Assembly (NCBI RefSeq): GCF_019799925.1
Contig: NZ_JABGCG010000012.1
Coordinates: 62,001 to 126,000, forward strand
Length of the DNA stretch: 64,000 bases
Source of the DNA: Blastococcus sp. CPCC 205250
GTDB taxonomy: Bacteria > Actinomycetota > Actinomycetes > Mycobacteriales > Geodermatophilaceae
Reading direction: 5' to 3'
Shown here: positions 8,264 to 16,823 of the stretch, piece after piece
Position numbering within the stretch: the stretch's first letter is position 1
Layout of the letters: each line of letters starts with the position of its first letter
The notes under the pieces: model-generated
What the model saw: only the letters and a program-made list of their open reading frames with translations
The model's database searches: none
What the model was told of the DNA's origin: nothing
Translations under genes and position numbers: made by a program

Positions 8264-8693
8264 GCCAGTAGTAGACGGCCAGCTGCTGGTCGGCCTCGCT
8301 GGCGAGCTCGGCCGGCGGCTCGGTGTCGGCACTGATGTCCAGCCGGGTGCCCAGTGCCAGGCGCAGGTCGTTGGTGGTGCGCAGCCACGCCGCGGCCTGC
8401 TCGGCGTCCAGCCGCAGCGCCCCACCCTCGGCCGGCAGCGTGGCGCGCACGGTGGCCAGGTCGTCGGCCTTGCCCGCCACCAGGCTCGCGCGGGTCAGGT
8501 CGCGGTACTCCGCGGCCAGCCGTGGGTCCCCCCGGTGCCCCTCGGGCAGCAGCCGGGCCACGACGGCGTCGTCCTCGACGTCCTCGTCGGTGAGCAGCAG
8601 CTCGAGCTGGTCGAGCAGCAGGCCGACGATGCCCGCCTCGGCGGGGTCGAGGCGGGCCACGTACTCCTCGCCCTTCCGGCGGAACGGCTTCAC
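8202..8693 (-). CDS. DUF2017 protein
   Basis: A 163-residue acidic, helical protein (KPFRRKGEEYVARLDPAEAG; DQLELLLTDED; NDLRLALGTRLDI; AVYYWLTAVQGSLVDSL) matching DUF2017. In M. tuberculosis the equivalent gene lies directly after clpS, as here, suggesting a linked but unproven role with the ClpS/Clp protease system. ATG start 8693; its 3' end overlaps the membrane-protein gene on the other strand. Confidence 0.85.
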   Translation of the reverse strand: MKPFRRKGEEYVARLDPAEAGIVGLLLDQLELLLTDEDVEDDAVVARLLPEGHRGDPRLAAEYRDLTRASLVAGKADDLATVRATLPAEGGALRLDAEQAAAWLRTTNDLRLALGTRLDISADTEPPAELASEADQQLAVYYWLTAVQGSLVDSLAAGRAGRR

Positions 8694-8748
8694 GCGACCT
8701 CCTCGCCGGCACTCGTCGGCGGCGTCCGCCGGCTGCTCGCGAGCTCGC

Positions 8749-9045
8749 TCATGTGTCCTTCTGGTAGCTGGCCCACAGGCCGTAGGCGTGCAGCCGGCTG
8801 GTGTCGTGCTCCATCCGCTCCCGGGGACCGGAGCTGACCACCGCCCGGCCCTCGTGGTGCACCTGGAGCATCAGCTCGGTCGCCTTCGCCTCGTCGTAGC
8901 CGAAGAGCTCCTGGAAGACGTAGGTCACGTACGTCATGAGGTTCACCGGGTCGTCCCAGACGATGGTCACCCACGGGCGGTCGAGGTCGCTCTCCTCCTC
9001 GACGACGGTGCCCGGCGACCGTGCCGGGGCGAGCGGTCCTCCCAC
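8749..9045 (-). CDS. clpS: ClpS, N-degron adaptor of the Clp protease
   Basis: A 98-residue protein with the ClpS core: PWVTIVWDDPVNLMTYVTYV, ELFGYDEAKATELMLQVHHEG and a C-terminal AYGLWASYQ. ClpS delivers proteins with destabilising N-terminal residues to the Clp AAA+ chaperone. GTG start at 9045; the very long frame upstream is an antisense artefact of pncB. It is divergent from pncB across a 78-bp promoter region and is followed by DUF2017. Confidence 0.93.
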   Translation of the reverse strand: MGGPLAPARSPGTVVEEESDLDRPWVTIVWDDPVNLMTYVTYVFQELFGYDEAKATELMLQVHHEGRAVVSSGPRERMEHDTSRLHAYGLWASYQKDT

Positions 9046-9123
9046 GCCGTAGAGCTTAGGACCCGGGTGGGCGGGAGGTGGCTCGGCAGGTCGGCCGGCA
9101 CCGTCCTGCCTAGGCTCGGGACC

Positions 9124-10407
9124 ATGCCGACCGGAACCGCCCTGCTCACCGACCGGTACGAGCTGACGATGGTGGCCGCGGCCCTGGCCGACGGCACGGC
9201 CGACCGCGACTGCGTCTTCGAGGTCTTCGCCCGCCGGCTGCCGCACGGCCGCCGCTACGGCGTCGTCGCCGGCACCGGCCGGCTGCTGGAGGCGCTGCCC
9301 GACTTCCGCTTCGGCGACGAGGAGCTCGCCACGCTGCGCGCGCAGGGGGTGACCGACGCCCGGCTGCTCGACTGGCTGGCCGACTTCCGCTTCAGCGGGG
9401 ACGTCGACGGCTACGCCGAGGGCGAGTTCTTCTTCCCCGGCTCCCCGGTGCTCACCGTCCGCGCCTCCTTCGCCGAGGGGGTGCTGCTGGAGACGCTCGT
9501 GCTCTCGGTGCTCAACCACGACAGCGCGATCGCCTCGGCCGCGGCCCGGATGATCGGTGCCGCCTGCGACCGGCCGTGCATCGAGATGGGCTCGCGGCGC
9601 ACCCACGAGGCCGCGGCCGTCGCCGCCGCCCGCGCGGCCTCGCTGGTCGGCTTCGCGTCCAGCTCCAACCTGGAGGCCGGCCGGCGCTACGGGGTGCCCA
9701 CCACCGGCACCAGCGCGCACGCCTTCACGCTGCTGCACGACGACGAGGCGTCGGCGTTCCGGGCGCAGGTGGCGACGCTGGGCGCCGGCACGACGCTGCT
9801 GGTCGACACCTACGACGTCGAGCAGGGCATCCGCACCGCCGTCGAGGTGGCCGGGCCCGAGCTGGGCGCGATCCGCCTGGACTCCGGGGACCTGCCCACC
9901 CTCGCCTCCCGCGCCCGCGAGCTGCTGGACTCCCTCGGCGCCACCCGCACACGGATCATCGTCACCAGCGACCTCGACGAGTACGCGATCGCCGGGCTGA
10001 TGGCCGCGCCGGTCGACGGCTACGGCGTGGGGACCTCGCTGGTGACCGGGTCCGGTGCGCCCACCGCGGGGATGGTCTACAAGCTGGTCGAGCGGGACGG
10101 CGTCCCGGTGGCCAAGCGGTCCGAGGGCAAGAACTCCGTCGGGGGCCGCAAGCACGCCGTCCGCCGGCACGACGCGTCCGGGACCGCGACGGCCGAGATC
10201 GTCTGCAACCAGCCCGTCGAGCCGGAGGACGGCGATCGCGAGCTGGTCGTCGAGCTGGTCCGCGGCGGGCGGGTCTGCCGGGAGCTCTCCCCCGCCGACG
10301 CGCTCGCCGAGGCCCGCGCGCACCACCGGCGGGTCAAGGACACGATGCCGCCGGAGGCGTTCGCCCTCTCCCGCGGCGACTGCGCCATCGAGACCATCCA
10401 CCAGTGA
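9124..10407 (+). CDS. pncB: Nicotinate phosphoribosyltransferase PncB
   Basis: A 427-residue enzyme of NAD salvage converting nicotinate and PRPP to nicotinate mononucleotide. It shows LLTDRYELTMVAAAL at the N-terminus, FEVFARRLPHGRRYGVVAG, the EMGSRRTHEAAA block, GTSAHAFTLLHDDE, RLDSGDL and a C-terminal KRSEGKNSVGGRKHAVR. Length is normal. It is followed after 23 bp by pncA, so the pair converts nicotinamide to NaMN. The divergent clpS-DUF2017 arrangement is the same as in mycobacteria. Confidence 0.95.
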   Translation: MPTGTALLTDRYELTMVAAALADGTADRDCVFEVFARRLPHGRRYGVVAGTGRLLEALPDFRFGDEELATLRAQGVTDARLLDWLADFRFSGDVDGYAEGEFFFPGSPVLTVRASFAEGVLLETLVLSVLNHDSAIASAAARMIGAACDRPCIEMGSRRTHEAAAVAAARAASLVGFASSSNLEAGRRYGVPTTGTSAHAFTLLHDDEASAFRAQVATLGAGTTLLVDTYDVEQGIRTAVEVAGPELGAIRLDSGDLPTLASRARELLDSLGATRTRIIVTSDLDEYAIAGLMAAPVDGYGVGTSLVTGSGAPTAGMVYKLVERDGVPVAKRSEGKNSVGGRKHAVRRHDASGTATAEIVCNQPVEPEDGDRELVVELVRGGRVCRELSPADALAEARAHHRRVKDTMPPEAFALSRGDCAIETIHQ

Positions 10408-10430
10408 CGACCCCGACGGGAGGCACCCCC

Positions 10431-11000
10431 ATGACCCGCGCCCTGCTGGTGGTCGACGTGCAGAACGACTTCTGCGAGGGCGGCAGCCTGGCCGTCCCCG
10501 GCGGCTCGGACGTCGCCGCCGCGATCAGCGAGCACGCCCGCGCCGGCGGGTACGCCCACGTCGTCGCCACCCGCGACCACCACGTCGACCCCGGCGGCCA
10601 CTTCTCGCCCTCGCCCGACTTCGTCGACTCCTGGCCGGCGCACTGCGTCGTCGGCACCGGGGGCGTCGAGCTGCACCCGCGGCTGGACCGCGAGCCGATC
10701 GAGGCGGTGTTCGACAAGGGCGAGTACGCCGCGGCCTACTCCGGCTTCGAGGCCCGCTCGGAGGGGACGCCGCTGGCCGAGTGGTTGCGCTCTCGCGGGG
10801 TGCAGGCCGTCGACGTCGTCGGCATCGCCACCGACCACTGCGTGCGCGCGACCGCCCTCGACGCCGTCGCGGAGGGCTTCTCGACGCGCGTCCTGCTGCA
10901 TCTCACCGCCGGCGTCTCCGAGGCGACCACCGAGGCCGCGCTGGACCAGCTCCGCACCGCCGGCGTCGAGCTGAGCGGAGATGTGCACCGGCCCACCTGA
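10431..11000 (+). CDS. pncA: Nicotinamidase PncA
   Basis: A 189-residue isochorismatase-fold amidase with catalytic triad Asp9 (VVDVQNDF), Lys96 (FDKGEYAAAYSGF) and Cys137 (ATDHCVRAT); metal ligands are provided around ATRDHH and GGHFS. It hydrolyses nicotinamide to nicotinate for PncB. It starts at ATG 10431 after an AGG-containing spacer and is transcribed with pncB. A duplicated hairpin follows the stop. Confidence 0.95.
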   Translation: MTRALLVVDVQNDFCEGGSLAVPGGSDVAAAISEHARAGGYAHVVATRDHHVDPGGHFSPSPDFVDSWPAHCVVGTGGVELHPRLDREPIEAVFDKGEYAAAYSGFEARSEGTPLAEWLRSRGVQAVDVVGIATDHCVRATALDAVAEGFSTRVLLHLTAGVSEATTEAALDQLRTAGVELSGDVHRPT

Positions 11001-11061
11001 TTCCGCCACGACGCGACCGGTAGCCGCCCCTGCGAGCGGTCGTACCCGAGAGGGCCCCGGC

Positions 11062-11118
11062 GCGGTCCGGAGGACCGCAGATCACAGGGTGCGGTCCGGA
11101 GGACCGCAGATCACAGGG
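11062..11118. repeat. Tandem 29-bp repeat carrying a hairpin, between pncA and serB
   Basis: Two near-identical units (11062-11090 and 11091-11118) each begin with the palindrome GCGGTCC-GGA-GGACCGC (7-bp arms) followed by AGATCACAGGG. The second unit overlaps the final codons and stop of serB, so the first looks like a local duplication of the gene end. As the hairpins lie between convergent genes they probably serve as a bidirectional terminator. Confidence 0.75.
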
Positions 11119-12400
11119 CGTCCAGCACCTCGTCCCTCGTGAAGCCGAGCACCTGCAGGACGGCGTCGAGGTAGGGCTGGTTCAGCGCGGCGTGCGCCTG
11201 CTCGCGGACCACCGGCTTGGCGTTGAACGCGATGCCCAGGCCCGCGGCGTTGAGCATGTCGAGGTCGTTGGCGCCGTCGCCGACCGCCACCGTCTGCTCC
11301 AGCGGGATGCCGTACTGCTCGGCGAAGCGGGCGAGGGCCCGCGCCTTGCCCGGCCGGTCCACGATCTCGCCGACCAGCCCGCCGGTCAGCTGCCCGTCGG
11401 CGACCTCGAGGGTGTTGGCCGCGGCGAAGTCCAGCCCGAGACTCTCGGCGAGCGGGTCGGTGATCTGCGTGAACCCGCCGCTGACGATGCCGCAGCGGAA
11501 GCCCAGCCGCTGCAGCGTGCGGATCAGCGTGCGGGCGCCCGGGGTCAGCACCAGCGCCTCGCGCACCTCGTCGAGGACCTCGACCGGCAGCCCGGCCAGG
11601 GTGGCGACCCGCGCGCGCAGCGACTCGGCGAAGTCGAGCTCGCCGTTCATGGCGGCGGCGGTGATCGCGGCGACCTCGGCGGCGCGGCCGGCCCGCGCGG
11701 CCAGCTCGTCGATGACCTCGCCGCGCACGAGCGTGGAGTCGACGTCGAGCACGATGAGGCGCTTGCTGCGCCGGGCGAGGCCGACCTGCTCCACGGCGAT
11801 GTCGGTGCCGGTCCGGGCGGCCACGGCGGCGAGCACGGTGCGCAGCTCGGTCGCCTCGGCACCGGACACGGTCAGCTCGAGGCTCGTCACCGGGTAGTCG
11901 GACAGCCGGCGGATCGCGTCGATGTTGGCGCCGGTGCCGGCGATGGCCCGGGCGGCCCCGGCGACGGCGGCCGGCGACACCGGCCGGCCCAGCAGGGTCA
12001 CGTGGTGCGGCCGGTCCCCCGCGGGCACCGCGGCGCCCGGTCCGGCCGGCTCGACCGCCACCTGCATCCCGGTGTCCCGGGCGACCTGGGCGGCCAGCCG
12101 GGTGAGCCGGGTGACCAGCTCCGGCTCGCCGCCGTCCTCACGGCCGGCGCTGACCACGACGCCCAGCACCAGCTGGCCGTGCACGACGACCTGCTCGACG
12201 TCGACCACCTCGACGGCCGGCGTCCCGTCGTCGAGCGCCGCCAGGGCGGTGAACAGCCGCGCGGCGACACCGGGCCGGTCGGGGCCGCTGACGGTCAGGA
12301 CGGCGGTGGGCCGGGGGGAGCCCTCCGGCCGGAGGGGGTGGGACGTGGGAGCCGGCGACACGCGGCCATCGTGCCGCACCGCCGATGGCTCCCCCGCCAC
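11111..12400 (-). CDS. serB: Phosphoserine phosphatase SerB with N-terminal ACT domains
   Basis: A 429-residue protein. Two ACT-like regulatory domains occupy about residues 30-210 (TAVLTVSGPDRPGVAARLF; HHVTLLGRPVSPAAVAGAARAI), followed by the HAD phosphatase with the nucleophile motif LIVLDVDSTLVRGE, GIVSGGFTQI and AVGDGANDLDMLNAAGLGIAF. It performs the last step of serine synthesis. GTG 12400 is used; a second GTG at 12361 starting VSPAPTSHP is equally plausible. A terminator-like hairpin lies just upstream. Confidence 0.93.
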   Translation of the reverse strand: MAGEPSAVRHDGRVSPAPTSHPLRPEGSPRPTAVLTVSGPDRPGVAARLFTALAALDDGTPAVEVVDVEQVVVHGQLVLGVVVSAGREDGGEPELVTRLTRLAAQVARDTGMQVAVEPAGPGAAVPAGDRPHHVTLLGRPVSPAAVAGAARAIAGTGANIDAIRRLSDYPVTSLELTVSGAEATELRTVLAAVAARTGTDIAVEQVGLARRSKRLIVLDVDSTLVRGEVIDELAARAGRAAEVAAITAAAMNGELDFAESLRARVATLAGLPVEVLDEVREALVLTPGARTLIRTLQRLGFRCGIVSGGFTQITDPLAESLGLDFAAANTLEVADGQLTGGLVGEIVDRPGKARALARFAEQYGIPLEQTVAVGDGANDLDMLNAAGLGIAFNAKPVVREQAHAALNQPYLDAVLQVLGFTRDEVLDAL

Positions 12401-12416
12401 CGGGCCAGGACACGGC

Positions 12417-12448
12417 GACGCCCCGCCGGCCGGAGCCGACGGGGCGTC
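12417..12448 (-). terminator. Hairpin downstream of ctaD
   Basis: GACGCCCCG (from 12417) pairs with CGGGGCGTC (ending 12448), with an inner CCGG partly pairing as well. It lies 38-69 nt beyond the ctaD stop and just before serB, so it most likely ends ctaD transcription. Confidence 0.55.
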
Positions 12449-12485
12449 GATGCTGCTCGCTGCGGTGCCCGGACGGGCCCGCGGA

Positions 12486-14237
12486 TCAGGTGGGGTCGGG
12501 GTCGTTCGGACCCTGACGCCGGCCGCCGGTGCCGCCGATCTCCGCGGCGTACGGCTCGTGCCGCTTGCCGACGTGCGCCTCGCGCTGCAGCCGCTCGATG
12601 AGGTGCGGGTAGTGCGCCTCGAACGCCGGACGCTCCGAGCGGATCCGCGGGATCTCGACGAAGTTGTGCCGCGGCGGCGGCGAGGACGTGGCCCACTCCA
12701 GGGAGTTGCCGTGGCCCCAGGGGTCGTCGCGCAGCGCGAGCTTCCCGTGCTTCCAGGACTTGACCACGTTGTAGACGAACGGGATGAGCGAGGCCCCGAG
12801 CACGAACGAGAAGATCGTCGAGACGACGTTCAGCGTCGTGAAGCCGTCGATCTCCTGGTAGTTCACGTACCGGCGCGGCATGCCCTCACCGCCCAGCCAG
12901 TGCTGGACGAGGAAGGTGCCGTGGAAGCCGATGAAGGTCAGCCAGAACTGCAGCTTGCCCAGTCGCTCGTCCATCATCCGGCCCGACATCTTCGGGAACC
13001 AGAAGTAGACGCCGGCGTAGGCGGCGAACACCACGGTGCCGAAGACCACGTAGTGGAAGTGGGCCACGACGAAGTAGCTGTCGTTGAGGTGGAAGTCCAG
13101 CGGCGGGCTGGCCAGCAGCACACCGGTCAGACCACCCAGCAGGAAGGTGACCAGGAAGCCGAGGGAGAACAGCATCGGCGTCTCGAAGGTCATCTGGCCG
13201 CGCCACATGGTGCCGATCCAGTTGAAGAACTTGATGCCGGTCGGCACGGCGATCAGGTAGGTCGTGAACGCGAAGAACGGCAGCAGGACCGCGCCGGTCG
13301 CGTACATGTGGTGCGCCCAGACCGCCACGGAGAGGACGGCGATGAGCAGCGTCGCGCCGACCATGCCCTTGTAGCCGAACAGCGGCTTGCGGCTGAAGAC
13401 CGGGATGATCTCGGTGACGATGCCGAAGAACGGCAGCGCGATGATGTAGACCTCGGGGTGGCCGAAGAACCAGAACAGGTGCTGCCACAGCATCGGCCCC
13501 CCGTTCTCACGGGAGAAGATCAGCGACCCGAGGTTGCGGTCGGCCAGCATGCCCATGATCGCCGCGGTCAGGATCGGGAACGCGAACAGGATCAGCAGGC
13601 TGGTGACCAGCGTGTTCCAGGTGAAGATCGGCATCCGGAACAGCGTCATGCCGGGGGCGCGCAGGCAGACGATCGTGGCGATGAAGTTGACGCCACCGAG
13701 GATCGTGCCCAGGCCGCTCACGGCGAGGCCGGAGAACCACAGGGTCGCGCCGGCGCCGGGCGAGTGCACGCCGTCGGACAGCGGGGCGTAGGCGTACCAG
13801 CCGAAGTCGGCCGCGCCGCTGGGGGTGAGGAAGCCGGAGACGGCGATCGCCGAGCCGATGAAGAACAGCCAGTACGACAGGGCGTTGAGCCGCGGGAACG
13901 CGACGTCGGGGGCCCCGATCTGCAGCGGCATGATCAGGTTGGCGAACGCGAAGAACAGCGGCGTCGCGAACATGAGCAGCATGACCGTGCCGTGCATGGT
14001 GACCAGCTGGTTGTACTGCTCGGGCGAGAGGTACTGCAGGCCGGGTTGCGCCAGCTCACCACGCATCAGCATGGCCATCAGTCCGCCGAGGGCGAAGTAG
14101 GCGAACGAGGTGACCAGGTACATCAAGCCGATGGTCTTGTGGTCGGTGGTCCGCAGCAGGTTCGAGAGCCGCGACCCCTTCTCGACCTCGCGAGCCGGGC
14201 TGGGCCTGCTCACGATCGGAGCCGGTGCGATCGTCAC
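12486..14237 (-). CDS. ctaD: Cytochrome c oxidase subunit I (aa3 type)
   Basis: A 583-residue, 12-helix haem-copper oxidase subunit. Visible landmarks: TTDHKTIGLMYL at the start, MHGTVMLLMFATPLFFAFANL with a haem ligand, the LFWFFGHPEVYIIALPFFGI helix with the CuB histidine and cross-linked tyrosine region, HHMYATG, and VAHFHYVVFG with the haem a/a3 ligands. It is the proton-pumping terminal oxidase core in the plasma membrane. GTG 14237 is chosen because the region before it has no family similarity. No other cox subunit is adjacent; ctaG lies about 1.5 kb away. Confidence 0.95.
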   Translation of the reverse strand: MTIAPAPIVSRPSPAREVEKGSRLSNLLRTTDHKTIGLMYLVTSFAYFALGGLMAMLMRGELAQPGLQYLSPEQYNQLVTMHGTVMLLMFATPLFFAFANLIMPLQIGAPDVAFPRLNALSYWLFFIGSAIAVSGFLTPSGAADFGWYAYAPLSDGVHSPGAGATLWFSGLAVSGLGTILGGVNFIATIVCLRAPGMTLFRMPIFTWNTLVTSLLILFAFPILTAAIMGMLADRNLGSLIFSRENGGPMLWQHLFWFFGHPEVYIIALPFFGIVTEIIPVFSRKPLFGYKGMVGATLLIAVLSVAVWAHHMYATGAVLLPFFAFTTYLIAVPTGIKFFNWIGTMWRGQMTFETPMLFSLGFLVTFLLGGLTGVLLASPPLDFHLNDSYFVVAHFHYVVFGTVVFAAYAGVYFWFPKMSGRMMDERLGKLQFWLTFIGFHGTFLVQHWLGGEGMPRRYVNYQEIDGFTTLNVVSTIFSFVLGASLIPFVYNVVKSWKHGKLALRDDPWGHGNSLEWATSSPPPRHNFVEIPRIRSERPAFEAHYPHLIERLQREAHVGKRHEPYAAEIGGTGGRRQGPNDPDPT

Positions 14238-14304
14238 GCCGCGAGGATAGACCGTGCCGCAGACCCTCCACGCGCCGACGCCGGGCGCGACGGTCACGGT
14301 GCGG

Positions 14305-15168
14305 TCACGCCCCGGGCGACCAGCTGCTGACCTGCACGGCGACGGTCACGCGGACCGGCTCGGGCAGCCGCCCGACGGCCTCGGCCAGGCGCTCCGCGGA
14401 CAGGTGGCGGGCGTGCGGGCCCATGCCGACGAGGGTCGTGACGGCGCTGCGGGACAGCTCCAGCACCTCGCGGTGCCCGGCCGTCGCGCGGTGCACCAGG
14501 TGCGGCTCCAGCGTCGCGGCCACCCGGGCGTCCTTGTCCGGGTCCACCCGCAGCAGACCCAGCGGGCCCACCAGCTCGCCGAGGTGGTCGCGGTCGGGGG
14601 TGACCACGACCAGCCGCCCGTCCGGGCGCAGCACCCGCGCCGTCTCGGGACCGTTGCGCGGGGCGAAGACGCCGAGCACCCGGTCGACGACGGCGTCGCG
14701 GACCGGCAGCCGGGCCCAGGCGTCGGCCACGACCGCCAGCGCCCGCGGGGAGGCGGTGGCGGCACGGCGGGCCGCGTAGCGGGACGCGTCGAGGACGACG
14801 CCGGCCGCGCCGGGCAACCGGTCCAGGACCGCGGCCAGGTGGTGCCCGGTGCCGCCGCCGAGGTCGAGCAGCGTCGCCGGCGGCCGCTCCCCTGCCACGA
14901 CCGCGTCGCCGAGGGCGCGGCTCACCCCCGCGAAGGCGCCGGAGCCGAGGAAGGCGACCCGGTCGGCCACCATCGGCGCGGAGTCGCCCGCCGCCGGCGT
15001 CCGCCCCGGTGGCAGCAGCGTGACGTGGCCCTGGCGCGCCCGGTCGAAGGCGTGTCCCCCCGGGCAGCGCAGGCCGGTGTCGCCGGGTCCGGGGGCCAGC
15101 GGTCCGGTGCACACCGGGCAGGCGAGCAGGGCGACCGCGGCGGCGGGCCACGGCCGCCGTCCGCTCAC
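14305..15168 (-). CDS. RlmA-like rRNA (guanine-N1) methyltransferase
   Basis: A 287-residue SAM-dependent methyltransferase. An N-terminal zinc finger (LLACPVCTGPL ... LRCPGGHAFD) is followed by LLDLGGGTGHHLAAVLD for SAM binding, RNGPETARVLRPDGRLVVVTP and a C-terminal MGPHARH block. This domain order is that of RlmA(I/II), which modify 23S rRNA at G745/G748. The GTG start at 15168 overlaps the TGA of the phosphoesterase gene, so the pair is translationally coupled. Exact target nucleotide unknown. Confidence 0.85.
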   Translation of the reverse strand: MSGRRPWPAAAVALLACPVCTGPLAPGPGDTGLRCPGGHAFDRARQGHVTLLPPGRTPAAGDSAPMVADRVAFLGSGAFAGVSRALGDAVVAGERPPATLLDLGGGTGHHLAAVLDRLPGAAGVVLDASRYAARRAATASPRALAVVADAWARLPVRDAVVDRVLGVFAPRNGPETARVLRPDGRLVVVTPDRDHLGELVGPLGLLRVDPDKDARVAATLEPHLVHRATAGHREVLELSRSAVTTLVGMGPHARHLSAERLAEAVGRLPEPVRVTVAVQVSSWSPGA

Positions 15169-15668
15169 CGCGGGACCGGGTGGAGCGTGACGTCGTGCAG
15201 CGCGCCGTCGGCGGCGACGGCGGTCAGGAAGGTGCCGTGCGGCTGGCGCCGGCGGTCGGTCGGCGAGCCGGGGTTGAGCAGCCGCAGGCCGGTCGCGGCG
15301 GTGGTGTCCCACGGGATGTGGCTGTGGCCGAAGACCAGGACGTCGTCGTCGGGGAAGCGGACCGCGCACCGGGCCTCGCGGCCCTTGGCGTCGCCGGTCT
15401 CGTGGACGACGGCGAGCCGGACGCCCTCGACCTCCGCGCGGGCCACCTCGGGGAGCCGCTCGCGCAGGGCGCCGTGGTCGTTGTTGCCGTACACGCCGAG
15501 CAGCCGCCGGGAGCGACGCTCGAGGTCGTCGAGCAGCCCCACGTCGACCCAGTCCCCCGCGTGCACGACGAGGTCGGCGGCCTCGACCGCCGACCACAGG
15601 ACACCGGGCAGGTCACGCGCCCGCCGTGGGACGTGCGTGTCGGCGATCACCACCAGCGTTGCGGGCAC
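15165..15668 (-). CDS. Metallophosphoesterase, YfcE/MJ0936-like
   Basis: A 167-residue calcineurin-like phosphoesterase with the full metal set: IADTHVPR (D, H), VVHAGDWVD (GD), GVYGNNDHGAL (GNND), VVHETG and VFGHSHIPW (GHSH). Small proteins of this type hydrolyse phosphodiesters such as 2',3'-cAMP in vitro; the cellular substrate is unknown. ATG 15668; coupled to the downstream methyltransferase by a 4-base overlap. Confidence 0.88.
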   Translation of the reverse strand: MPATLVVIADTHVPRRARDLPGVLWSAVEAADLVVHAGDWVDVGLLDDLERRSRRLLGVYGNNDHGALRERLPEVARAEVEGVRLAVVHETGDAKGREARCAVRFPDDDVLVFGHSHIPWDTTAATGLRLLNPGSPTDRRRQPHGTFLTAVAADGALHDVTLHPVPR

Positions 15669-15740
15669 GACCCGATGGTCGCAGGCCGCCTCACCGCCCG
15701 GCGGCCGCCGTGGCCGCGGCCCCCCGGCGGCCGCGCGGTG

Positions 15741-16703
15741 TCAGCGGTCGGACGAGGCGCTCAGCGAGCGGAGCCGGGCGTTGTAGGCCTCGAGCTCGGC
15801 GTCCTCGGTGCGGTCGGCCGCACGGTCCAGCCGCCGGCCCCGCCGCTCCTCGGAGTTCATCCAGGAGAAGAGCACCACCGCGAGCACGAGGGCGGTGGGC
15901 AGCTCGCCGAAGGACCACGCGATCCCGCCGGCGACCCCCTGGTCCTGCAGCGGGTCGACACCCCAGCCGGCCGGTGGCTCGGCGAAGCTGTCGACGACGA
16001 GGCTGGACGCCATCATCACCGCGACGCCGAAGAAGGCGTGGAAGGGCACCGGGACGAGCAGCTCGAGGATCCGGCCGCCGTGCCCGACCGACCGCGGCCA
16101 CGGGTCCTGCGCCAGGACCGGCCCGAAGAACAGCAGCCCGGTGACCACGAAGTGGGCGAGCATGAACTGGTGCCCGATCGGGTCGTCCATCAGGGCGTCG
16201 AACACGGGCGTGAAGTAGATGCCGTAGAGGCTGGCGATGAACAGCGGCACGGTGAACACCGGCGACGAGACCGCCCGCGCCAGCCGGCTGTGCAGCCCGT
16301 CGAGCAGAAGCGCCCGCGGCACCCCGGCCAGGCCCCTGCCGCGGGGCAGGGTGCGCAGCGCCAGCGTCACCGGAGCGGCGCACAGCAGGAACAGCGGCGA
16401 CAGCATCGACAGCACCATGTGCTGGGTCATGTGCAGGCTGAACAGCACCATGCTGTAGCCGTTGAACCAGGTGCCGGTGACGGCGAACAGCGAGACGGTG
16501 CCGGCGATCCAGGACGCGGTCCGCCACCAGGGCCAGGTCACCCCGGTGCGCCGCAGGCGGACGACGGCGCCCAGGTAGAGGACCAGCCCGAGCACGCTGA
16601 GCACCGGCAGGACCGACCACCCGTCCAGGTGCGGCAGGAACAGCCGCCCGAGGGTCGGTGCGTCGCCGGGCACCCACATGCCCGAGTGGTGCCCGTGGTC
16701 CAC
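15741..16703 (-). CDS. ctaG: Cytochrome c oxidase assembly protein (caa3_CtaG type)
   Basis: A 320-residue polytopic membrane protein with about seven helices and the family's conserved histidine/methionine segments (SLHMTQHMVLSMLSPLFLL, QFMLAHFVVTGLLFFGP, PFHAFFGVAVMM). The family assists copper delivery to the oxidase. The start is GTG 16703, immediately preceded by AGGAGGCATCG, a near-perfect ribosome-binding site; in-frame GTG codons further upstream lack one. The C-terminus is a charged cytoplasmic tail. Confidence 0.88.
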   Translation of the reverse strand: MDHGHHSGMWVPGDAPTLGRLFLPHLDGWSVLPVLSVLGLVLYLGAVVRLRRTGVTWPWWRTASWIAGTVSLFAVTGTWFNGYSMVLFSLHMTQHMVLSMLSPLFLLCAAPVTLALRTLPRGRGLAGVPRALLLDGLHSRLARAVSSPVFTVPLFIASLYGIYFTPVFDALMDDPIGHQFMLAHFVVTGLLFFGPVLAQDPWPRSVGHGGRILELLVPVPFHAFFGVAVMMASSLVVDSFAEPPAGWGVDPLQDQGVAGGIAWSFGELPTALVLAVVLFSWMNSEERRGRRLDRAADRTEDAELEAYNARLRSLSASSDR

Positions 16704-16823
16704 CGATGCCTCCTGTCGCTGCGCCGTCGGCGTCCACTGTCCCACCACGGTGACCTGATGAACGGCCACGCTCCAGGGGCCCGCGCCGAGCCTGCGAGGC
16801 GTGGGGGGAAGCGTGGTCCTCCC

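Noticed and set aside
8749..10401. A 550-codon minus-strand frame across pncB
   Set aside because: Only its last 98 codons (ClpS) match a family; the rest is antisense to an intact pncB and owes its openness to high GC.
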